From assembly GCF_003071065.1 (NCBI RefSeq), contig NZ_QCXX01000008.1:248001-312000 (forward strand): DNA of 64,000 bases, written 5' to 3'. The translations under genes and the position numbers were made by a program. The notes beneath the pieces were generated by a model. The model worked only from the letters and a program-made list of their open reading frames with translations, ran no database searches and was not told the DNA's origin. The stretch is from Sphingobacterium athyrii. GTDB lineage: Bacteria > Bacteroidota > Bacteroidia > Sphingobacteriales > Sphingobacteriaceae. This document shows, one piece after another, positions 53,508 through 63,288 of the stretch. Every line of letters begins with the position of its first letter. The first letter of the stretch is position 1.

Positions 53508-55445
53508 TTACCATCCGGGATTTTGCCCCAAGGTAGGTGATTTTTGAAGTTCAGAATTCAAAATAGGAAATAAATAATGGGTAGGGGTATTAAAAACCCT
53601 ACTCTCTACAAAAAAACGTTCCATTCGATACTTTTTGTCACCAATTTGAATTTTACCATTTACATCTTCAATCGGACGCATCCCATTGATCATATTTTGA
53701 AGCTTAGGATATGAGCTATTGTTATTCTTCCAATAATTAATACTCCGCTCACTATTGGTGGTTCCCGCTGCAGTAAAAGTTTGATATTTTGCCTTTTCTA
53801 CTGTACTGCTGGGTTCTAGGTATAACCTGCTATCAAAAGCCCTTTTATTCTCATAAAAAAACTCCACTCTTCGTTCACGATAGATATATTCACGCATTAA
53901 ATTTTTGTTCGAAAGCGTACTCAATGGCATTGGTGCCATGAATGATCGCGACCGAACTTGATTTATCAAATTATAAATTTCTTGCGTTGGTCCGTCTATT
54001 TCATTGACCGCCTCGGCATAAATATAAATAAAGTCCGGTAACCTCCATACAGGCGGAGCACTGATAGTCACACTACCGTTTTTATTCCAAGCCTCTTGCA
54101 GAAATTTTCTCAAATAATATCCTGTCCGAGTTGCATTATTGGCTCCGATTTGATCCGCTCCGCTTGCTACATTGGTTTGAGAAGGGTTATTATTTCCCCC
54201 TCTAAAAGTAGCGCCATGAAATATAATATCCCGATAGAATCGTGGATCTCTCTTTACTGATGTGTAAGGGCTTCCGTCATCGTAGCCATCTTGTTTCGCT
54301 TGTTCGCTATACACTGGATAGCCAAAACCATTAGGGGAAATGTACTCATATTCATCAACTTGTTCCTGAACCGGCATTTGACGGGCTCCTCCGCCCCTGC
54401 TGGGTGGATAGACATCTCCAAACCACCCCTCTCCTTTATACCTGGTAAAAAACAAGACATACTCGTTCTTAAATGCTTCCATATCATAAAACATCTGCCA
54501 GAGTCGAGTATAAACGGTCGAATTACTTGTATTTTGTCCACCGCTATCCCCAAAGTCCGTATTTGAGTATTTTTGGTACAGACTATAACGTTTCCCTCCG
54601 GCTACTGTAAAATCTAAGACCGCCTTTGCAGCTTCTTTGGCTTTTACCCAACGCTGTGTGTTACTGCTTGCATATTCTGACTCAAATTTACGACTCCCAG
54701 TATATCCTTTTTCACCTGCTCCATTCCAAAGTGGGGTAGCAGCTAACCACCGTGCTTCTGCTATCAAGCCTAGACATGCACCTTTATCAATCCGACCAAA
54801 ATTTTGTCCCTCCCACTTTTCCGGAACAGCATTATAGGCTAAAGTCGCGTCAGCCACAATTTTTTCTATAACCATATGCACTGATTCCCGTTCAAAATTC
54901 ATGTTCTCTGTTGCAGTAATGACATGATCGATATAGGGAACTTCACCATAAATTCGAACAGCCATTAAATGGAAATAAGCTCTTAAGAAATAAATTTCCC
55001 CTACGCGCATAGGTAGCGATCCCGGCTCCAAAATATCGTCGGGTGTATTATATTTTTTTATACCCTCCAAAATAACATTTGTACGCCTGATACCGTCATA
55101 CATACTATTCCAGAATTGTCCATTATCTCCCGGCAGTTCATTAATATTCCAGTCCCCAGTATTATATCTATTTGTAATATTTCCTTCTACCGTAGAGCCC
55201 TCTGCTTCATCTGTGATGGCAGCACTTGAAAAATGATAAAACCATGAAATAGGCTGATTCACATTCTTTGCTTTGTTATAAACGTCTGTAACAAGCTGAT
55301 TTACTTTCTCATAACGCGTAAACACTTCATCTTCTCTTAATTGATCATCTGGTAATTTGTCCAAATATTTGTTACAGCCTGTCATCATCAATATGACAAT
55401 ACCCATTATAGAAAAAATTATATTTCTCATTTTAAACATATTCAT
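53508..55445 (-). CDS. SusD/RagB-type lipoprotein (mannan locus)
   Basis: A 645-aa lipoprotein (lipobox MTGC, Cys24; Met3 or Met6 are alternative starts), larger than the usual 500-550 aa. SusD features are CNKYLDKLPDDQLREDEVF, TPR-like helices, VEIYFLRAYFHL-type and ERRVEFFYENKRAFDSRLY, and the C-terminal HYLFPILNSELQKSPTLGQ. It follows susC by five bases. It should present manno-oligosaccharides or glycopeptides to the importer. Confidence 0.94.
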   Translation of the reverse strand: MNMFKMRNIIFSIMGIVILMMTGCNKYLDKLPDDQLREDEVFTRYEKVNQLVTDVYNKAKNVNQPISWFYHFSSAAITDEAEGSTVEGNITNRYNTGDWNINELPGDNGQFWNSMYDGIRRTNVILEGIKKYNTPDDILEPGSLPMRVGEIYFLRAYFHLMAVRIYGEVPYIDHVITATENMNFERESVHMVIEKIVADATLAYNAVPEKWEGQNFGRIDKGACLGLIAEARWLAATPLWNGAGEKGYTGSRKFESEYASSNTQRWVKAKEAAKAVLDFTVAGGKRYSLYQKYSNTDFGDSGGQNTSNSTVYTRLWQMFYDMEAFKNEYVLFFTRYKGEGWFGDVYPPSRGGGARQMPVQEQVDEYEYISPNGFGYPVYSEQAKQDGYDDGSPYTSVKRDPRFYRDIIFHGATFRGGNNNPSQTNVASGADQIGANNATRTGYYLRKFLQEAWNKNGSVTISAPPVWRLPDFIYIYAEAVNEIDGPTQEIYNLINQVRSRSFMAPMPLSTLSNKNLMREYIYRERRVEFFYENKRAFDSRLYLEPSSTVEKAKYQTFTAAGTTNSERSINYWKNNNSSYPKLQNMINGMRPIEDVNGKIQIGDKKYRMERFFVESRVFNTPTHYLFPILNSELQKSPTLGQNPGW

Positions 55446-55450
55446 AACGA

Positions 55451-58400
55451 TTAAAAATTAAGATTTATCCCAAAATTGTAGACTTTTAAGATGGGGTACC
55501 AATATCCACTTGCATTACCCATCTCAGGATCTATACTCAAATCTTTGAGGCCTGACCAAGTAAAGAGATTCATTCCTTGCGCATATATACGCAACTGATT
55601 TAAACCAATTCTTTTGATAAGGTCTTTAGGTAAGTTGTACCCGATTTCAATATTTTTAAGCCTTAAATATTTTGCGTCATATAAGAATAAACTACTATTA
55701 CTATTTTTGTTGTTTTCCGAATTACCGATATGTAACGCGGGATAAGTTGCTGTTTCAGCTGTTTCCGTCGTCCAACGGCCCATATGTATCGGTCTTACAG
55801 ACCCCAGTTTATCCTGGTCAAAGGTTGGAAAATCCCATACTGCAGCATCTTTCAATAAGATAGATGAATTCAATGCCCCTTGAAATAAAAGACTGAAATC
55901 AAACCCCTTATATTGCAATGTGATAGGTAATCCAAACTGAATCTCTGGGCTTCGTGGATTTCCCATAACGGTACGATCCCCCAAGTCGGTAATTTTACCA
56001 TCGCCGTTCAAGTCTTTGTAGACGACATCTCCAGGCCCTACAATTCCCCATGGTTGAAACTGGTTTTGATTCAGCTTATCTGCTTCTGCCTGATCTTTAA
56101 CAAAATGATCAAAAACATAGACAAAATTTTCATATAATCTTTTACCGGTCGCCTGCCTATAATCATATTGACGGGGAACTTCCTGTCTATAAACTAATTT
56201 ATTCCGCGAAAAGGTGAAATTCGGTTTTACAAAAAATCTAAAATTATCTCCTATCATATCTGAATAGCTCATTTCGATATCTACTCCTCGATTGCGTACC
56301 TTTCCAATATTAATAAGTGGAGACCCTTTGCCCACTACACTCGGAAAGCCAATATCATCATTCCCCAGCTCAGTAATAATATCGTAACGATAATCCTCAA
56401 ATACATCGATACTGAAATTCATCTTATTCTTTAAAAAACCCATATCGAGACCAATATTGGTTTTACGGGATTTTTCCCAGGTTATATTCTCGTTTGCCAG
56501 ACGCCCCTCGCGTAATCCACTTTGGCCATTGTTAAAATTCTGCTCGCCAAAACTGTATCCATCTCCGCCTTGGAAAAATGCCAAATAGCCGAATCTCGCA
56601 TCACCAGGCATCTTATCATTGCCAACAAGTCCCACTGAAGCCCTCAATTTAAGAAAGCTAAGCCAGTCCTTAGTGTGATCCATAAATTTTTCCTTGCTAA
56701 CCACCCAGCCCAGCGCACCAGCCGGAAAAAAACCATAACGTTTGCCCTCAATAAAGTTCTCAGATCCATTGTAGCCGAAATTAAATTCCGCTAGATACTT
56801 CTCAAGATAATTATAGGTAAATTGTCCTGTCATTCCCTGATAGCGGATATCCACACTTGCCCTTGAGTTTCCCGCATCATATACTGACTGGCTTGAACGG
56901 TTAAATAATAACATACCGGTAACACTATGCTTTTCATTGAATAAGCGATTGTAATTGATTTTTCCTTGAATAAAAGTCCTATTGAACGGACTACTTTGTG
57001 TAAATGAATTTCCAACAGTTTGATCTACGGTATATTTGTTACCATTGGTATAGGTACCACTATAATATTCCGGGTTCATGAAAGTATCTATCCCACCACT
57101 AGGTTGAAAAGTTGCATAGTTCGGGTAAACACGATAGCCTTCACTATATGTCCCCAATTCTCTTCTAACCCACTGCTGTTCTTTGGCATCATAAGAAAAT
57201 ACCCCGTCAACAGAAAGTCCTTTGGTGATAAAGTCCATATTCCAACCTACAGCAAAGCTTCCTTCCAAATAGGTGTTTTTTTCGGTGTGGTATCCCGATC
57301 TGGTCAATTCGCCTAATACATTAAACCGGTAAATCTGATTACCAAACAATAAACCTGATGGATTATTTAACAAATAATTCTGTGTTGACGACTGGCTATT
57401 AGGTTCTAGGACAATGGGCAAATAGGGGGGTTGGGTCATCGCCAATGTCATTAATCGTGATGCCGAAGTTCCCGGAGACGTACGATTTGTGATACGTGCC
57501 CCTAGGTTTAACTTAACCCACAGGTTTTTCGTAATATTGACATCGATATTTGATCTAAAATTGTACCGTTGGAATTTCGGAGCCACACTATATTTAGACA
57601 GGTCAACGTGATCATAATTATTGTCCTGCCCCATGTACCCCCCCATTACAAAGTACTTCGCAACCTCGTTTCCTCCACGGATCGATAGGTTATATTCGTG
57701 TTGGGGAGCAGTTCTAAAAATGTAATCAAAATAGTCCCAATTATATCCCAGGCCATCAGAGTTATCACCCTTTGCTCTTCTAAATTTATCGATAGCATCC
57801 TGACTAAAGAGTTTCAGATTATCAATATTACCGCCGGATAGTTTTGCGTCATTTACCAAAGCTTCGTTATAAAGTGTCGCATAATCCGCAGATCCCAGTA
57901 GTTCTGGCAATTGTGCAGGCGCATTCAAACCATAAGAGGCCTTAAAATCCACTGTCGCTTTGTCAGCTGACTGTCCTCGTTTTGTCGTGACGACAATTAC
58001 ACCGTTTGCCCCACGGATACCATATGGTGCTGTCGCAGCTGCATCTTTCAAGATAGAAACAGTTTCAATTTCGTCAGGAGCTAAATAGCTCATGTCTCGT
58101 TCGATACCATCAACAATGATAATAGGCGACTGATTACCATAGGTAGATTTGCCTCGAATAAATAATTCAGACCGATCCACGCCCGGTTCACCACCAGCAT
58201 ATTGGTTGACAACCAGCCCTGGAAGCCTACCAGCCAGCATATTATTGATATTTGCAGCTGGACTCTGCACGAGGTCCTTTGTCGTAATTGTAGCTACGGC
58301 TCCTACAACATTTCGTTTTTTCTGAGTCGTATAGCCTACAACAACAACATCTTCAAGTGCTTTAACATCTTCGACCAGACTGACTTGTATGACGGATCGT

Positions 58401-58705
58401 CCTTCGAGTGCAATTTGTTGCGGCTGAAATCCGATATACGAAAATGTTAACGTGGCCTCTTTATAAGGCACTTCGATACGGTATTTACCAGCAACATCTG
58501 TTTTGGTAGATTTACCGCTTCCTTTTACGACAATACTAACTCCTTGCATGGTTTTCCCAGTCGAACTATTTACAACTGTTCCTTCAATGACAATACCTTC
58601 TTGTCGGAAATAAATTGGACTGGATTCGGTCTTTAATTCAGCTTGAAGATAAGATGTGCTGCACACTGACAGCGTAACAAATAATGGAATTACCTTTCTT
58701 TTCAT
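55451..58705 (-). CDS. SusC/RagA-type TonB-dependent transporter (mannan locus)
   Basis: A 1084-aa importer: signal peptide (about 1-22), a carboxypeptidase-like domain (about 38-115, IEGTVVNSSTGKTMQGVSI), plug with VVVVGYTTQKKRNVVG, MLAGRLPGLVVNQ and IIIVDGIERDMSYLAPDEI...LKDAAATAPYGIRGANGVI, then the barrel ending in VYNFGINLNF. It is preceded by a histidine kinase/response-regulator operon on the same strand, which probably controls it. The 153-base leader carries a pair of 11-base inverted repeats. Confidence 0.96.
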   Translation of the reverse strand: MKRKVIPLFVTLSVCSTSYLQAELKTESSPIYFRQEGIVIEGTVVNSSTGKTMQGVSIVVKGSGKSTKTDVAGKYRIEVPYKEATLTFSYIGFQPQQIALEGRSVIQVSLVEDVKALEDVVVVGYTTQKKRNVVGAVATITTKDLVQSPAANINNMLAGRLPGLVVNQYAGGEPGVDRSELFIRGKSTYGNQSPIIIVDGIERDMSYLAPDEIETVSILKDAAATAPYGIRGANGVIVVTTKRGQSADKATVDFKASYGLNAPAQLPELLGSADYATLYNEALVNDAKLSGGNIDNLKLFSQDAIDKFRRAKGDNSDGLGYNWDYFDYIFRTAPQHEYNLSIRGGNEVAKYFVMGGYMGQDNNYDHVDLSKYSVAPKFQRYNFRSNIDVNITKNLWVKLNLGARITNRTSPGTSASRLMTLAMTQPPYLPIVLEPNSQSSTQNYLLNNPSGLLFGNQIYRFNVLGELTRSGYHTEKNTYLEGSFAVGWNMDFITKGLSVDGVFSYDAKEQQWVRRELGTYSEGYRVYPNYATFQPSGGIDTFMNPEYYSGTYTNGNKYTVDQTVGNSFTQSSPFNRTFIQGKINYNRLFNEKHSVTGMLLFNRSSQSVYDAGNSRASVDIRYQGMTGQFTYNYLEKYLAEFNFGYNGSENFIEGKRYGFFPAGALGWVVSKEKFMDHTKDWLSFLKLRASVGLVGNDKMPGDARFGYLAFFQGGDGYSFGEQNFNNGQSGLREGRLANENITWEKSRKTNIGLDMGFLKNKMNFSIDVFEDYRYDIITELGNDDIGFPSVVGKGSPLINIGKVRNRGVDIEMSYSDMIGDNFRFFVKPNFTFSRNKLVYRQEVPRQYDYRQATGKRLYENFVYVFDHFVKDQAEADKLNQNQFQPWGIVGPGDVVYKDLNGDGKITDLGDRTVMGNPRSPEIQFGLPITLQYKGFDFSLLFQGALNSSILLKDAAVWDFPTFDQDKLGSVRPIHMGRWTTETAETATYPALHIGNSENNKNSNSSLFLYDAKYLRLKNIEIGYNLPKDLIKRIGLNQLRIYAQGMNLFTWSGLKDLSIDPEMGNASGYWYPILKVYNFGINLNF

Positions 58706-58718
58706 AAATTTACTCCGG

Positions 58719-58820
58719 GTTTACTAAAACAACAATTGGTTGACGGATTACTGTACACCAAACAGGCTAGATATCGTTTTAAGAAAGACCAGCACCAGCA
58801 CACTAATTCGTTTTAGTAAA
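58719..58820. promoter_or_regulatory. Distant inverted repeat in the mannan susC control region
   Basis: TTTACTAAAAC (58720-58730) and GTTTTAGTAAA (58810-58820) are perfect complements 79 bases apart. They may be two sites for a regulator such as the adjacent OmpR-type protein, bound in opposite orientation. Confidence 0.45.
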
Positions 58821-58858
58821 AGTAAACAGAAAGGAAAAGGAAAGTTGTTAATCGATTG

Positions 58859-59557
58859 TTAATGACAATTCTCGTTACTCACTTCTAGAATAAATCCAAC
58901 CTTATAGACTGTTTTTATTGCTACATATCGCGACCTTTTCAGCATTTTTCTAATCTTACAGATAAATACATCTAAGCTTCGTCCTAGGAAATAGTCGTTT
59001 TCTCCCCACAAAGCCATGAGTATTTCTTCACGCCGTAAAACCACGTTTGGTTTATTCGCTAGGAAAGTCCAAAGTTCAAATTCCCGAGGAGAAACAACTT
59101 GTTTGGATTTATCACCAAATTCTATCGTATAGAGCTGATCATTGAGCTTAATATCCCCTACATTGATTGGCCGTTGAGAGACCAGAGTATGCTTAACGGT
59201 ATAATTCTGAAGCTTGAGTGCTAATTCTTCAACATCAAAAGGTTTAGTTATAAAATCATTGCCACCAAGACGCAGCCCTCGTAATTTGTCTGTTTTCGAG
59301 AGCCTAGCGGTAAGGAAGAGTACAAATTGTTTTTTATTTAGTTTTGAAATATATTCTACAAACTGAAAACCATCCCAGTTCGGCAATTGGATATCCACAA
59401 TAAGAATATCAAATTTATCCGTGCGATAGCGGGTTATACCCTGTTCTGCCGATACTGCATGGACAACCTCAAATCCACAGCCCGAAAGATAGTCAATTAG
59501 CATGGCTGCCAAATCAAGATCGTCTTCAATCAATAATATATGGCCATATTTTAACAT
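58859..59557 (-). CDS. OmpR-family response regulator
   Basis: A 232-aa DNA-binding regulator. The receiver domain (1-120) has Glu11-Asp12-Asp13, phospho-acceptor Asp55 (LIVDIQLPNWDG), Thr83 and Lys105 (FITKPFD). The winged-helix domain (about 130-228) has VVSPREFELWTFLANKPNVVLRREEIL-type and RSLDVFICKIRKML. It follows its kinase by 10 bases and precedes susC by 153 bases. Most Bacteroidota glycan loci use hybrid one-protein systems or ECF sigma factors, so a classical pair here is worth noting. Confidence 0.93.
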   Translation of the reverse strand: MLKYGHILLIEDDLDLAAMLIDYLSGCGFEVVHAVSAEQGITRYRTDKFDILIVDIQLPNWDGFQFVEYISKLNKKQFVLFLTARLSKTDKLRGLRLGGNDFITKPFDVEELALKLQNYTVKHTLVSQRPINVGDIKLNDQLYTIEFGDKSKQVVSPREFELWTFLANKPNVVLRREEILMALWGENDYFLGRSLDVFICKIRKMLKRSRYVAIKTVYKVGFILEVSNENCH

Positions 59558-59567
59558 ATTTACATAT

Positions 59568-60959
59568 TCATAGTGTTGGTATATAAATAATAAACTTCGT
59601 CCCCTGTCCTACAGTCGATTTTACTTCTATCTTCCATCCATGAATACGGATAACTTCATGAACAAAAAATAATCCGAGCCCCAGACCATCGCTCGAAGAA
59701 TGTAATTTCCCTCGATATCCTTTGGTAAAAATATGCGGAAGTTGGTTCTCGGCAATACCTATTCCATTATCCTGAACAATCAGCAAAAGTTCATTTGCAG
59801 CGGAATATTTCAAATGAATATGAATATGTTTCAATTTTTCATTGTTATACTTCAAACCATTTTCCACTAGGTTATTCAACATTGTAACAAACATAAACGG
59901 ATGCACAAGTACTTTTACCGGTGAAACCTTCTTGTCTATTAGGATGTAAATTTTCGTATATTCCGAAGTTAAAATTACAATATCTTGCCCGAATTGATCT
60001 ATCAGTACTGAAAGATACCGTTGCTCCAAAATGACCTTTTCCTGATTAAAAACACTTAGATCTATCGCTTTGTTAACAAGCCTATCCAGTCTTTTTATCT
60101 GTCGTCCCATTGTTTCAAGTATAGGCGAAATTTTCACTTTTTCTTCATCAGATACTTTCACCGCTATGTTGGATAGGGCAATACGTATTGTTGTCAATGG
60201 TGTATTGAATTCATGCGTAACATTATTGATGAAATCAGAAGCCATCTCGGCCATACGTTTCTGTTTCATCCAGTTATTGTAGGTTACCCAATAAAGTCCC
60301 ACAATTCCGGTAATACAGCAGCCGGATAATAACAATAGCGGAAAAATAGATTTTATTACAGAGTATTTAGTGTTTATGTTACCTACGTATAAAGTAAATG
60401 CAACACGATTGGACATCTTATTATTAGCAGCGATGGCCATTGCCGAAACCAAGTTGTCTTTTTCAATGAAATTTGGTTCACCACCAATCCGAATAAAATA
60501 ATTCTTGGAAAAATCAATTATTGGAATAAAATTCTTGGCATCAAAGGTTACTGATACATCCTTCAATACGAGCGCATAACCAAAATCCTTGCCTAAATGA
60601 GTCTCCGCTCGAATCACTTCAAATAAACTGTCTATTGTAGGATTATTCTGAAGCTTGGACAGCAATTGTCCAGCAATACTATCCCTTAATTCATCAAAAG
60701 CCTTCCTGTCCTCCTGATGATAGTATTTCAAGCGATTCATATGAGGCATTAAGGTCGAGTCAACAAGCTTTTGTCCCCCAGGAAACATCTTATCATTCAA
60801 GATATACCTGTTATACACGACCTTAATATCCTGTTTCTCTTTCTGAAATAGGTGACTACGTTTTATCTCATATGATTGCACGAGCATGAGGTATTGCAAG
60901 ATCAAAAATAAAAATAAGCAACAGATAGCTATCGTTTTATATACGCCTGATCGCTTCAT
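59568..60959 (-). CDS. Sensor histidine kinase
   Basis: A 463-aa kinase: TM1 (about 8-27), a periplasmic sensor of about 170 residues with no known domain, TM2 (about 204-225), H-box NVTHEFNTPLTTIRIA (His249), N-box NNLVENGLKYNN, G1 DNGIGIAENQLPHIF and G2 GLGLGLFFVHEVI. It is the partner of the adjacent OmpR-type regulator. The upstream GH92 gene ends only 24 bases before it, so enzyme, sensor and regulator may be one transcript. The periplasmic domain should sense a product of the locus, but that is inference. Confidence 0.93.
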   Translation of the reverse strand: MKRSGVYKTIAICCLFLFLILQYLMLVQSYEIKRSHLFQKEKQDIKVVYNRYILNDKMFPGGQKLVDSTLMPHMNRLKYYHQEDRKAFDELRDSIAGQLLSKLQNNPTIDSLFEVIRAETHLGKDFGYALVLKDVSVTFDAKNFIPIIDFSKNYFIRIGGEPNFIEKDNLVSAMAIAANNKMSNRVAFTLYVGNINTKYSVIKSIFPLLLLSGCCITGIVGLYWVTYNNWMKQKRMAEMASDFINNVTHEFNTPLTTIRIALSNIAVKVSDEEKVKISPILETMGRQIKRLDRLVNKAIDLSVFNQEKVILEQRYLSVLIDQFGQDIVILTSEYTKIYILIDKKVSPVKVLVHPFMFVTMLNNLVENGLKYNNEKLKHIHIHLKYSAANELLLIVQDNGIGIAENQLPHIFTKGYRGKLHSSSDGLGLGLFFVHEVIRIHGWKIEVKSTVGQGTKFIIYIPTL

Positions 60960-60983
60960 TTTTTATCCGTGTACCTAATCTCT

Positions 60984-63278
60984 CTATTTATTTGGTTTGT
61001 TACTCATCGTATAGATTAATTCTCCACCATTCATCAAACTCGCATAGGATAATTTTAGATTATCCAGCACTTTACCGTTCCATGTTACGGATTTGACGTA
61101 CACATTCTTTTCAGACTGATTACGCGCAGTAATGGAGATGCGTTTGCCATTTTCTAGATTGACATTCGCAGATTTCACCAATGGGCTACCGATCCAATAG
61201 GCATCCTCACCGGGTGCCACAGGGTAAAATCCCAGTGCAGTAAACAAGTACCAAGCTGACATTTGTCCACAGTCATCGTTTCCACCTAAACCAGCGTGCC
61301 CATTGTGATATTGATTCCGTATAATCTGGCGCAATCTTGCCTGCGCCTTCCAAGGGCTTTGGGTAATATTATACAGATAAGCCACATGATGGGATGGTTC
61401 ATTTCCATGGACATAATTGCCAATAATACCATCCCGTGTTATATCTTCGGTATGCTCAAAATATTTATCCGGCAGTTCCATCGTAAATAACGAATCCAAG
61501 TAGGTCTCCAGCTTCTTTTTACCGCCCATAAGTTCCATCATCTCCTTAGGTTGATGCGGCACATATAGACTATAGTTCCACGAATTCCCTTCAATAAATC
61601 CCTGTCCATGTGTATCTAGGACATCAAACTGTTCCTTAAACTTTCCTTGGGAGTTTTTTGGCCGCATAAAACCAATTGTCGGGTCATAAAGTGCTCGCCA
61701 ACTTTCGGCCCGTTTTGAAAAAGTCTGATAGATATCTTCTTTACCCAGCTTCTTTGCCAATTGCGCAATGCACCAATCATCATAAGCATATTCGAGTGTA
61801 TTGGATACCGAAGTACCTGACACATCATCCGGGACATATCCTTTATCGATATAGGCGCCAATTCCTTCATAATTACGGGCGTTTGCCGTTTGTACACAAG
61901 CCCTTAAAGCAGCTTCCGGATCGCCTTTATAGACACCTTTTAATATCGCGTCAACAATGACGGATACGGAATGATAACCGCTCATACACCAATTGTCGTT
62001 TGCATAATGCGACCAAATGGGCAGCATTTTCAATACACTCTGATCGTAATGTGCCATCATTGAAGCGACAATGTCTGAATTGCGGGAAGGATTAATTAAG
62101 TTCAGCAGCGGATGGAATGCCCTAAACGTATCCCAGAGCGAAAACGAGGTGTAGTTCGTAAATCCCTTAGCCCGATGTATCTCCTGATCCAGTCCCTTAT
62201 ATTCACCATTCTGATCCATATAAATGGTAGGCATTAGACTGGCATGATACATGGCCGTGTAAAAGTTAACCAAGTCTTCCTTGTTTAACATATCCACTTC
62301 AATCTTCTGAAGTTCTTTTTCCCAAGCCGATTGCCCTCTACGCACGTAGCCGTCAAAATCCCAGTTCGGTGCTTCCGCTTCCATATTGCTGAGTGCATTT
62401 TTCATACTTACAGGGCTTAATGCAACTTTCATCTGGATGGATTCTTGCGCTTTGGTATCGAAATCCAAATGCAACTTGATGTTGTGAGCCGCCAGATCCG
62501 GGAAATTATGCTGCTGGTCAAACTTGCGCCAAAAACCATTGTATACGGACTTACCATCTTCATATTTCGCACCATAGTTTTTGAAAGGTTTGGACGTCTT
62601 TATCGCAAAATATACGGTACGTGTCCGGGACCATCCATTGGTTTGGCGGTAGCCTACTAAAGTTGAGTCATTTAAAACTTTGACAACCGTCCAGACATTT
62701 TTACCATCGTAGTTATAAATTCCAGCCGTTAAATCCACGACAAGATGCGACGCATCAGATTGCGGAAAGGTATAACGATGGATCCCCACACGAGTTGTCG
62801 TCGTCAATTCGGCCTTAATCTGATGTTTGTCTAACAAAACACTGTAATAGTTTGGCTCCGCCCGTTCATTTGCATGTGAATAAGGCGACCTATATCCTTC
62901 CTGCGGTTTATCCGCTGTTCCCGGATTGAGCTGTACCTTACCTTGAGTTGGCATGATCAAAATATCGCCAAGATCAGAATGGCCGGTACCACTAAAATGG
63001 GTATGGCTAAAACCCACAATTGTTGGGTCGCCGTACTGGTAGCCGGCGCAGTACTTATACACGTCGCCATTGTATTGTCCATTTACGGCATACGATAACG
63101 TATCTGTATCCGGACTGAGCTGCACTGCCCCAAAAGGAACTGTCGCACCGGGGAAAGTATGGCCCATCCGTGCCGTTCCTATAAGCGGTTTGACATATTG
63201 AATTAATTTGGTTTCCTGTGCCCTTAAAAAATAAGGAATACATAGTAAACCGACACAAACTAAACTTCTTACGTTCAT
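60984..63278 (-). CDS. GH92 alpha-mannosidase, second type
   Basis: A 764-aa secreted GH92 enzyme (signal MNVRSLVCVGLLCIPYFLRA). Motifs are YVKPLIGT (28-35), GHTFPGATVPFG, the catalytic acid Glu563 in FIEGNSWNY, VHGNEPSHHVAYLYN and GLGGNDDCGQMSAWYLFTALGFYPV. In contrast to the GH92 at 51045, it lacks the His-Glu pair expected of alpha-1,2 enzymes (the region reads ITRDGIIGN), so another linkage such as alpha-1,3 is more likely. The open frame extends to 63410, but that start would overlap the upstream gene and lacks a signal peptide; I use the ATG at 63278. Confidence 0.92.
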   Translation of the reverse strand: MNVRSLVCVGLLCIPYFLRAQETKLIQYVKPLIGTARMGHTFPGATVPFGAVQLSPDTDTLSYAVNGQYNGDVYKYCAGYQYGDPTIVGFSHTHFSGTGHSDLGDILIMPTQGKVQLNPGTADKPQEGYRSPYSHANERAEPNYYSVLLDKHQIKAELTTTTRVGIHRYTFPQSDASHLVVDLTAGIYNYDGKNVWTVVKVLNDSTLVGYRQTNGWSRTRTVYFAIKTSKPFKNYGAKYEDGKSVYNGFWRKFDQQHNFPDLAAHNIKLHLDFDTKAQESIQMKVALSPVSMKNALSNMEAEAPNWDFDGYVRRGQSAWEKELQKIEVDMLNKEDLVNFYTAMYHASLMPTIYMDQNGEYKGLDQEIHRAKGFTNYTSFSLWDTFRAFHPLLNLINPSRNSDIVASMMAHYDQSVLKMLPIWSHYANDNWCMSGYHSVSVIVDAILKGVYKGDPEAALRACVQTANARNYEGIGAYIDKGYVPDDVSGTSVSNTLEYAYDDWCIAQLAKKLGKEDIYQTFSKRAESWRALYDPTIGFMRPKNSQGKFKEQFDVLDTHGQGFIEGNSWNYSLYVPHQPKEMMELMGGKKKLETYLDSLFTMELPDKYFEHTEDITRDGIIGNYVHGNEPSHHVAYLYNITQSPWKAQARLRQIIRNQYHNGHAGLGGNDDCGQMSAWYLFTALGFYPVAPGEDAYWIGSPLVKSANVNLENGKRISITARNQSEKNVYVKSVTWNGKVLDNLKLSYASLMNGGELIYTMSNKPNK

Positions 63279-63288
63279 CACTTCAGGA

